From assembly GCA_024305405.1 (NCBI GenBank), contig JAKNDB010000075.1, positions 1-64,000 on the forward strand: a stretch of 64,000 nt of DNA, in the 5' to 3' direction. The notes below the pieces were generated by a model. The model had not been told where the DNA came from and did not search any database. It saw only the letters and a list, made by a program, of their open reading frames with translations. The stretch's first letter is position 1. Each line of letters opens with the position of its first letter. Made by a program: the position numbers and the translations under genes. Origin of the DNA: Dirofilaria immitis (taxonomy: Eukaryota > Nematoda > Chromadorea > Rhabditida > Onchocercidae). This document shows positions 55,801 to 64,000 of this stretch, in pieces.

Positions 55801-58800
55801 TAGTTATTTGATTTTTATTCCATAATAACATATATAATCTGAAAAATAAAATTTGAATAAAATAAACTATAAACATATTGCATTATCGCTTTATTTCCCG
55901 CTTTCTAGTTATACGATAATGATAATAGTAATCCGGGTGTTGCGATACCTCCACCAATGTATTCAGCACATCATAATACTACATGTTATCAACAGTATTT
56001 TCCTTCTTATGTGCCTCCTGTAAGTTTTCTGAATTATCAATAATCTTTCATCGTTTTCTTTAAAAGAAATTTTTAAAAGGAAAAAAAACGAATTATAATT
56101 TCGGTATATATTTGTTAAAAATTAAATTTCTTTTTTAAATTTCAAAATTCAATTTTAAATTTTAAAATTCGTTGTTCATTTAAAATTTTTTTACTTTAAA
56201 GCTTTTACGGAATATTGTTTTTAATAAAATGATCAAGATGGGAGAAAATATAATATTTATAATAGCTTTTTCAAATAATTTTATTGCATAATTTTGATAT
56301 TACAGTTTCAACATGATGATAAGCAGATGCCAGAAAGTATAGCAAATTCATATTTGGGTGGTGCAGGTGATATGATAAGACGTGATGATGTTGCTGCACC
56401 TCTTCATTTCTACGCTCATCCATTGCAGGTTTCAATTGCATGCTGATTTCATTTTATACAAAATTTTCTTCTTTGTAACTCAAATTCATGAAAATCTTTC
56501 CATTCTTTCCCGAAGTAATATTTTGGGAAAAATTGTAGTAGTCGTCAGTGAAGTAGCAAATTGAGGAAGGAAAGAAGAATTGAATAAAAGGTCAATTATT
56601 TGATGGATGGATTTTACCGAATTATTATAAATGTTTTGTATCTCGAAATGATCAAAGCTTTTCCTCTTTGATTATTTACTGAAATTAAATCATTTATAAA
56701 AATGCGATACTTTATTTAAAGAAATAACAAATTTCCAGAAGGAAGAAAGATAGAATGAAAGGTCAATTATATGATAAAATTTATGAGAATATTATAAATG
56801 ATTTGTCTTAGAAATGAATAGTAAAGGCCTTATTTCTTTTTTTTTTTCTTTCTTTCATTATCGATCTTCTTGTCAACATTATTTCTAATGATAGTTTTGT
56901 TTGGATTATTGCAACATGCATTCATGTATCAGCGGTACCCTTTTTGTCGTATGTCATTTGATCTCAATATATGTAAATGAAGATGACTGCTTTGATATTT
57001 GTCATAGAAGAAGGAGAAGGTCAAATGATGATTTTTGGTTTAGGATGAAATGAAATGAAATAAAAATGAGATGAGATGAGATGATCGGTTTATTGCTGTT
57101 AAATAATAAATTTAGCAGGTGGTTACAACACTTTAACTTCCTAATATATTCGTTAAATAACTGAAAAATCTCTTTTACTCTCTCCCTTCTCCCTCTCTCT
57201 CTCTCGTAACAGCTAAAAATTATTATTTTATTTTTTTTTTTTAGAATATATCTTTGAGACTTTTCTGTTCTTTTTAATTTCAAAATTGAGAAAAAAACTT
57301 ATCAATAAGCTTAAATTGGAAAAATTGGTTGAATTTTTCTTTCAGTTTAAAATAAGATTGTCAAAATAAATAATAGCTTTTTTTGCTTGTGTAATATCAG
57401 TGAAAATATGTTTATGACAGATAAAGGAAATCATTTCCTCTCCTAAATTATCATAATTATAATTTTAAAAGCATCCTACTTTAAGCTTATTCATCCATTA
57501 TTTTTTTAATTGAATTTTCAGAATTTAAATATTTAAAATTGTCTACATTAATAATGAATATAATCATTATTAATGATGATATTATCATTGATATGATTAT
57601 ATTTAAATTTGATATAATTAATCAAATAAAAAGAGAATACTAATTAATTTAGAAAGTTTTATTAAAATTTAGAAGAAATTAAAAATATTTAATTTTGAAA
57701 ATTTTATGATTTTTAAAAAAAATTTTTTTTCATTCTTATTCAAACAATGTAAAGAGTCACATTGTTGTAAGGATAATCATCATCATCATTGCTTCTGTAT
57801 TTTCAATATTATGAGGATGACCTTTGAGAATAATCATCTCCATTTCTCATACCCATTTTCATGGGTAAGATACCTTGTCACCCATTCTTCTTTCCCCGTT
57901 TTCTGTCATCCCATTGATTCCCGTTCCTTCATTCCTCACCATCGAGAAACCTGCAACATCTGTTCATCGTTTGTGACAACGATGTCCCTTGTCTCTTCTT
58001 TGTTCCAAAACTCATCCAATCAAACCCCTACTCCTTCTTCTATTTATCATTCTTGTATTTTATGAATAATTCAATAATTGGCTTACAGAAAGAAACTATA
58101 GAAATAGAGAAATGGTAAGGATTCAATTCAAATAAATAAATATTTTAAAAAAAAGTGAAATTTTAAGAATTTCGATAAAATGAACCAAAGACATACAATA
58201 CATATCCATACAATTATCAAAAAATATACTGATAATGAATGATAATCATAATTATGATCATATCGTCAATTTGAATATTTAATTAATTTGAACAGACTAA
58301 TATACTTTCTGCACGTTTACGAAATGGTTATCAGTTCAGAATTCAGTGACTAATTTGCAATTGTTAATCGCACTAAAAATCTTTATGCTCTCGATTGATT
58401 GAGCAAAGTAGAAGAAACAAGAATATGTAGCAAACAGAAAGCAGACATATAGTAACTAATTTTGATTCTCGAAATTCTTTTGAAATTGTGAAATTTATCT
58501 TAAATTACAGGATTCACTTCAAATTGCGAAATTCTTTTTGTTTTGAATTACGAAATCATTAGGAATTAAAAAGTTCATTTTTGCCATCAAAGATTTATCT
58601 TATCAGTCGAAGGAATAACTTGACATTTTAAATGTTGATGTAGAAATTATACTACGATATATTAATGAGCACAATTCATTTCCGAATGAGAAACAAAAAT
58701 TATTTCTATATATACTGGCATTTTAATGAAAAGAAAAAAAATCAAATTATTTTTCTTTCCTCAAATAATTTTATCATTACTTTCATGAATTTTTAATTAT

Positions 58801-59752
58801 TCCATCCATTGGAAAATTAATTCTTCTTTACTTAAATATTTCATAGAAATGAATGAAAATTCAATGTACTATTTCAAACCGATAATAATAATTGTTAATT
58901 GTTAAAAAAATTATCGCTTATCGTTTAAATATGAAAATAATTGCATGAAATTAGAGTTTTTAGTAATAATTTTTAAACAATAAGAAATTATTACCATGTT
59001 CCTTCTGATTCCTTCTTTATTTAAAATGATATGATATTGATTCATTTATTTAGAAATTATTACCATGTTCCTTCTGATTCCTTCTCTATTTAAAATGATA
59101 TGATATTGATTCATTTATTTAGAAATTATTACCATGTTCCTTCTGATTCCTTCTTTATTTAAAATGATATGATATTGATTCATTTATTTAGAAATTATTA
59201 CCATGTTCCTTCTGATTCCTTCTCTATTTAAAATGATATGATATTGATTCATTTATTTAGAAATTATTACCATGTTCCTTCTGATTCCTTCTCTATTTAA
59301 AATGATATGATATTGATTCATTTATTTAGAAATTATTACCATGTTTCTTCTGATTCCTTCTTTACTAAAATGATGATGATTAATTTTCTTTTTCCACTTT
59401 TCAATCATAATCATTCTTCGAGAAAGGAGATTATTAATTTTTATATAATATATGTATATATATATATATATATATATTATGATTATCTCCCGATTATCAT
59501 GCTGCTTCATTTCATTGAAAATTTCACATTATTTTCAGAATACCGGCGTAACAAATATTGATGATACGAGGAATATTGTAGCAGCAGCAGCAGCTGCACC
59601 ATTAATTCCAACATTGGATCCTTACAATAGTATGAATTGTTCAATTGCTTTTATTTTCTTTTTATTTATTTCACTTTGTGTCATAAATTTAATTTACATA
59701 GGATGAGAAGGAAGTAATTAAAATTGAAAATGTTTATATCAAATATGGGATG

Positions 59753-59789
<37 letters not shown>

Positions 59790-62700
59790 CTGATTTATTA
59801 TTAGATAGATAATGTTGTTGAAATTTCAACAAATCAAAGGAAATTTTGAATAGTAAAAGTGTTAATTGTTTTTATTTTAGTCTTCGAGAATCTTGAAAAT
59901 TAAGAAAATTAGCAAAATTTCAGCTATGCCACCTATTACTGGACCGGCTGCCGCTAGACCTGATTTGGTAAGTAATGTAGGAATACCGGTATCGCGTGAT
60001 CAGTTTGACTATAATGGTATATTAGGTGGTCCTGGTGGTATGAATGGAATGACATCAGCTACCTCCACATCATCATTAGGTACCATCGGGATGACTACAC
60101 CTCGAGTTAGCACTAAGAAACGATCGAAAAGCGTAAAATTGGATTCAGATGATGATGCCAGGTCAAATGATGATCGTGAAGCTGATCGTCGTAGTGCCAA
60201 CAATGCTCGTGAAAGGTATTTTTTTTTCAAAGCTAATAATTACAATTCTTGAAAAGTTATTCCTTCTGCAGTTTCATAGTTCTTGCAATTCGTTCACAGT
60301 AAACAATAAAGCTTTTCTACTTCGGAAACAGATCAACCATTGGCGGATTTAATAAATCGAATAATCTTATATTTTATAGTATATTATTTTTTATTTAAAT
60401 ATAATTTCTGCCATCGATAATTTTTCACAAGCAGAACTGATACTTTGATCATGCAGATGATCAATCAATATTACCATTTAATGTTTAACTAAATTATCTA
60501 ACAATACTATTCCATATAACCAAATATGATTAATGCATATTTCATTTCATAAACGGAAGTTTTTGATTAAAATTAAATTTGTTCTTTTTTTGCTTTTGAA
60601 GATCTAATCATTGGTTAAAGATAGTTGTTACATATATATTACTGTTTTTAGAAAACTATAAGGTATTCATAATTCCTGAAATTATATCTTTCTACGAATT
60701 ATGCTTAGATATTTACTTCTTGAAATCTACACATTAAATTTATTTGTTAATGAATGAAATAGATAATAATGATAATGATTATTTTGATCATATATTTTGT
60801 TTATCTTATAAAATCTTATCAATTACATAAATTTAGTTAAATGGATATCAAATTCTTTTTATTGAATTCTAATTCAAATTCATTTTATAACAAATATAAT
60901 TTCAGAATTCGGGTAAAAGATATTAATATGGCATTCAAAGAACTTGGCAAAATGTGTGCTCAACATTTGCAACAAGGTTCTGATAAAACTCAAACAAAAT
61001 TAGGTGTATTACATCAAGCTGTAGCTGTAATTACCGGACTTGAAGAACAGGTTATTTTTTAAAAATATTAAATTTTAAAATATCAAATTTTTTCTTATTT
61101 ATATTAAACGACAAAATTAAATATATTTATTTAAAAAAAAAAAAGAAAAAAGTTGATAAAGCAGGAAATTATAATAAAAATAGCATATAATAATACTAAT
61201 AATTTATTATTAATAATAATAATAATAATAGTAATAAAAATAAATATTATTATTGATTATGTTTTTATTTATTTATTTACTTTTTTATTTACATTTTTAT
61301 TATTTCCATTTTTTCTAATTTTTTCAATTCCATAGAATTAAATAAACATTTTTTTGTTGTAATTTTCCGCTTTATCAATTTCTTCATAATATATTACCTA
61401 ATAAGATAATAGTAAAAGAATATTGCTAAAGTTGACAATATAAGTGACCTGGGAAAGTTTTGAGATTACTTAATGGTATGACAATTATCCTTAAACTATA
61501 TATACATTAAATATAATAATACTATCATTTAATGAATAAAAAAAAGGACAGAAAATGACATCTTTTTGATAGAATTTCCGCTTAAGTTCATTTCTCATTT
61601 TTCTATTTTTTTTTCTTTACTCCGATACCTCAAAAAAGAAGAAAAAAAAGAAAATGGTTAGAAACACAAATTTACGTTATTGCTTCAGATTCGACAAAGG
61701 AACTTAAAAAGAATGTTATTAAAGGAACAGAACGAAGCTATCTTACCTTGTCAAAGTGTGCTTGTTGCGAATCAATCTTCTAGTACCAATGATAGTACCA
61801 TAGGTAATCTGAATCAACCTTCTAGTACCATCATAGCCTACTAGGTACCTCATATTATTAGGGCCTCTATGCTATATAAAAATAGAACAATAGGAAAAAT
61901 GAATAAATAAATAATTAAATTATATGAAATATTTTAATTCAAATATTTTTACATTCGTCATACGCTTTTTAGGTACGTCAGAGAAATTTGAATCCGAAAG
62001 CAGCATGCCTAAAAAGGAGGGAAGAAGAGAAAGCTATGCCGATTATTGTAGGGTATATTTTCAAAAATTTAATTTCCACTATTTTTTTCAATCATTAAAT
62101 GAAAATATACTACTAAAGGAATATAATCAGAAATGGAAGATATGATAAATAGTATTTATTTATAATTGAAAGAAACAAATAAATATGAAAGGAAATTTAA
62201 AAATTTTTACCATTCTCTTCTGCTAATAAATTTTTTTCCGTTCCTTCATTTAAATTCCATAATAGATTTTCAATAATCTAAAATTAAATTAGCAAAGATT
62301 ATATTAATGATAATTTAATAGTTACAAGGCAAGATTATATTTTCAAAAAAAAAGAAATTCTCGATAAAGGACAGTTGCTGTATTGATTAATGAAATTAGG
62401 ACCTTTATACAATTGATTTTGATTTGATGAATGATAAGTTCATGTAACATTTATCCATCTTTTCGTCCTATTTAAATGATTAATTATTATTTCACACATT
62501 GAATTTATTTTCATCTCTTCATGCGAATTAGTCAAAATGATTAAAATCAGCCAAATCGGTTTTCAAAATTCTAAACTTTTGATATTTGAAAATTACAAAA
62601 ACTAAAATATGCCAAGCATTACTGTATAAATAATTGCGATAATTATGCAACAAAAAGTTTATTTGCATTACTTTCGCATTTTTTAATATTTCAAAAATTA

Positions 62701-63350
62701 GACAAAATTGATATTAAATTTTTCAGAATTCATGATTTCATCTTTTAACAAAAATGAATAAACATTTGGCTAATTTATCATATCAAATATAAATAAATTC
62801 AATTTATAGTATTTCAATTATTTAATTTTTTCTTATCATATTTTTATTAAATAAATATTTAAAAAATTTTTTTTACTATTACTATTTATATTGTACTATT
62901 ACTAATAAACAATTAATTATATAAAATATGTATTATGGTACATGTGCTATTTTACTTATATACTTCAGGTTATTTAATTCAAATATTAATTATTCAGTTA
63001 ATCTATCCAAGATATTTCTTCTTCTATTTACCATATTACAGATATAGTAGTAGTAGTGTACAAGAGAGGAAGACTATAGCAACTATATATATATAGCAAT
63101 GTGATAATAAAATTATCATCTCTCGATTTATATCGCCCTATTTTTGACATATGATAAAATGTATGCCAAATATTTGTTAATCATTTAAGGATAATATTTC
63201 TGATATCTTAATATTTATCAAATAATGTCGATAAATTAGAGAAAGGTTATTTTCATTTTTTTTTTCAGCAATGATGATTTGAAAGCACGCAGTGGCGCAT
63301 TTTTACCACCACCGCCAACTTTTTCAGCAACAAACAATCATTTAAATTAA
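49730..63350 (+). CDS. hlh-2: E-protein class I bHLH transcription factor
   Basis: Ten exons: 49730-49978, 55155-55402, 55522-55666, 55909-56019, 56306-56428, 59539-59629, 59924-60215, 60906-61050, 61973-62052, 63269-63350, 521 residues. Every splice phase agrees and there is no frame break. The bHLH domain (about 406-468) reads [20 protein letters not shown] and [19 protein letters not shown]. It is followed by the near-invariant E-protein tail [20 protein letters not shown] proteins bind CANNTG E-boxes as homodimers or with class II bHLH partners in the nucleus. The N-terminal part is Ser/Pro/Asn-rich and not conserved by eye, and exon 1 has a run of about 17 Ser encoded by a TCA microsatellite. 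KKRSKSVK (about 389) may be a nuclear signal. Intron 1 is 5.2 kb and intron 5 is 3.1 kb. Acceptors at 49691 and 49728 fit trans-splicing. Confidence 0.93.
49763..49830 (+). repeat. TCA microsatellite coding poly-Ser in hlh-2
   Basis: An ATC array read as TCA in frame gives about 17 consecutive Ser and then a Ser/Leu stretch. A non-coding ATC array lies 230 bases upstream. Confidence 0.9.
50214..50284 (+). repeat. 24-bp tandem repeat in hlh-2 intron 1
   Basis: Three copies of a 24-base unit containing TTTACCATAATAGTAAATAG. Confidence 0.8.
53971..54062 (+). repeat. CACA/CATA microsatellite in hlh-2 intron 1
   Basis: Interrupted ACACAC and ACAT units. The overlapping open frame (HTHTHT words) is its translation. 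Confidence 0.85.
54409..54508 (+). repeat. 36-bp minisatellite in hlh-2 intron 1
   Basis: 2.8 nearly identical copies of a 36-base unit containing CTCATATCTCATTATACGTT and ACGTCTGATGTG. Confidence 0.9.
57830..58030 (+). other. GC-richer island in hlh-2 intron 5
   Basis: About 200 bases of clearly higher GC content within a large AT-rich intron. The open frame 57706-58065 crosses it but has no domain and no splice signals that fit the gene. Candidate intronic regulatory element by composition only. Confidence 0.3.
58983..59371 (+). repeat. 69-bp minisatellite in hlh-2 intron 5
   Basis: Five full copies and one partial copy of a 69-base unit starting AGAAATTATTACCATGTTCC, differing at only a few positions. 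It ends about 170 bases before the exon 6 acceptor. Confidence 0.92.
59755..59791 (+). repeat. GATT microsatellite in hlh-2 intron 6
   Basis: About nine ATTG units. Confidence 0.85.
61689..61844 (+). CDS. hlh-2: Alternative terminal exon of hlh-2
   Basis: Between exons 8 and 9, a TTGCTTCAG acceptor opens a 51-codon frame in the phase left by exon 8. It begins IRQRNL, matching the VRQRNL start of exon 9, then diverges ([14 protein letters not shown]) and ends with two 14-residue in-frame repeats (NQSSST...NQPSST) and a stop at 61842-61844. AATAAA follows at 61902-61907. Used as a last exon, it would give an E protein with an intact bHLH but without the conserved tail. It looks like a duplicated and diverged copy of exon 9. 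Expression is unproven. Confidence 0.6.
   Translation: MRQRNLKRMLLKEQNEAILPCQSVLVANQSSSTNDSTIGNLNQPSSTIIAY
61902..61907 (+). terminator. Candidate poly(A) signal for the alternative hlh-2 exon
   Basis: AATAAA 58 bases past the alternative stop and before the canonical exon 9. Confidence 0.4.
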
Positions 63351-63374
63351 TAAAAAATTCATTGCAACGAACGA

Positions 63375-63380
63375 AATAAA
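63375..63380 (+). terminator. Poly(A) signal of hlh-2
   Basis: AATAAA 25 bases after the stop codon, followed by AATAAG. Confidence 0.5.
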
Positions 63381-64000
63381 TAAGCATTTAATGGATGCTT
63401 TTTTTTATATTTTATTGTAGAATTTTTTGTTTTAATTCCAATTTTGATATGATGAAAATATCTGATAAATATTGATTAATTATTATTAATTTGTATATTT
63501 TATGATAAATTTATTTTGATATTTATTATATAATGTTTGTATTGAAATTGATTATTATAAATTTCGAATTATTCGCCAAATTTAGTTTAATTATGATAGA
63601 ATAGAACTAGAAATTATATTCTAATTTAAATCGATTTATTTAATTTCATATAAAGAAAAAGCAAAATAATGATTTGTTTATGAAATTTAACTATCTTTTA
63701 TATGATTTGAATTAAATGAATTAATAATGTATGTTGCATTCGTAAATGAGAAAGTTAAAATATGGATAAGGAAAAGAGTTAGATAAAATGAAAAAGATTG
63801 GATATAAGAAGCAGATGACCTTTTAAATGACCTATTATTTAATTACTCGATACTGGAAGGATGAAGTCAAGTTCCGGGAGGAGTAATCACTTTTTCTTTT
63901 TATTTTTATTAAAAAAATGTTTGTACATCTTTTGGTTAATAGCCATCATATCATTATTTCTATCTTATCATTTGTCGTTTATTTAATATACAAATATGAA
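63381..64000. other. Sequence after hlh-2, nothing recognised
   Basis: AT-rich 3' flank without exon or RNA gene up to the window edge. Confidence 0.45.

Overview
The window is strongly AT-rich animal DNA with many small-to-medium introns that nearly always end in TTTCAG. It most likely comes from a nematode. The evidence is: acceptors a few bases upstream of several start codons (the pattern expected for spliced-leader trans-splicing), a short nematode-style SH2 plus tyrosine-kinase gene, an E-protein bHLH gene of the hlh-2 type, and BEL/Pao retroelement debris. The species cannot be named from the sequence alone; the base composition and intron sizes would suit a spirurid or filarial worm.

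Layout. 1-3.3 kb: decayed C2H2 zinc-finger sequence on both strands, including a tandem duplicate. 3.5-7.0 kb: remains of LTR retroelements, a minus-strand BEL/Pao gag-protease piece head-to-head with a plus-strand env-like piece and an LTR-like stretch. 7.5-13.0 kb: an 11-exon SLC17-type major facilitator transporter on the minus strand, with the SRP (7SL) RNA gene on the opposite strand inside one intron. 13.0-14.7 kb: a divergent promoter region with a TGACGTGA array. 14.7-17.6 kb: an SH2 plus tyrosine kinase on the plus strand. 19.4-24.1 kb: a 13-exon MYST histone acetyltransferase on the plus strand, closest to the KAT6 type. 24.1-49.7 kb: a gene desert full of micro- and minisatellites with one tRNA-like relic. 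49.7-63.4 kb: an hlh-2-like E-protein gene on the plus strand with large repeat-bearing introns and an alternative last exon.

The genes do not form one pathway. Two chromatin or transcription regulators (MYST and hlh-2) flank the desert, and the transporter and kinase share an upstream region. No gene cluster that looks like a self-contained new system was found. The most notable points are: (1) eight places in three neighbouring genes where the reading frame is one base short at a short homopolymer, while the hlh-2 frame is clean; (2) the SRP RNA gene nested antisense in the transporter; (3) a duplicated, diverged terminal exon in hlh-2 that would replace the conserved E-protein tail after the bHLH; (4) a PIP-box-like motif at the N terminus of the acetyltransferase and tandem p53-type sites in its first intron; (5) an SH2 domain lacking the phosphotyrosine-binding arginine.
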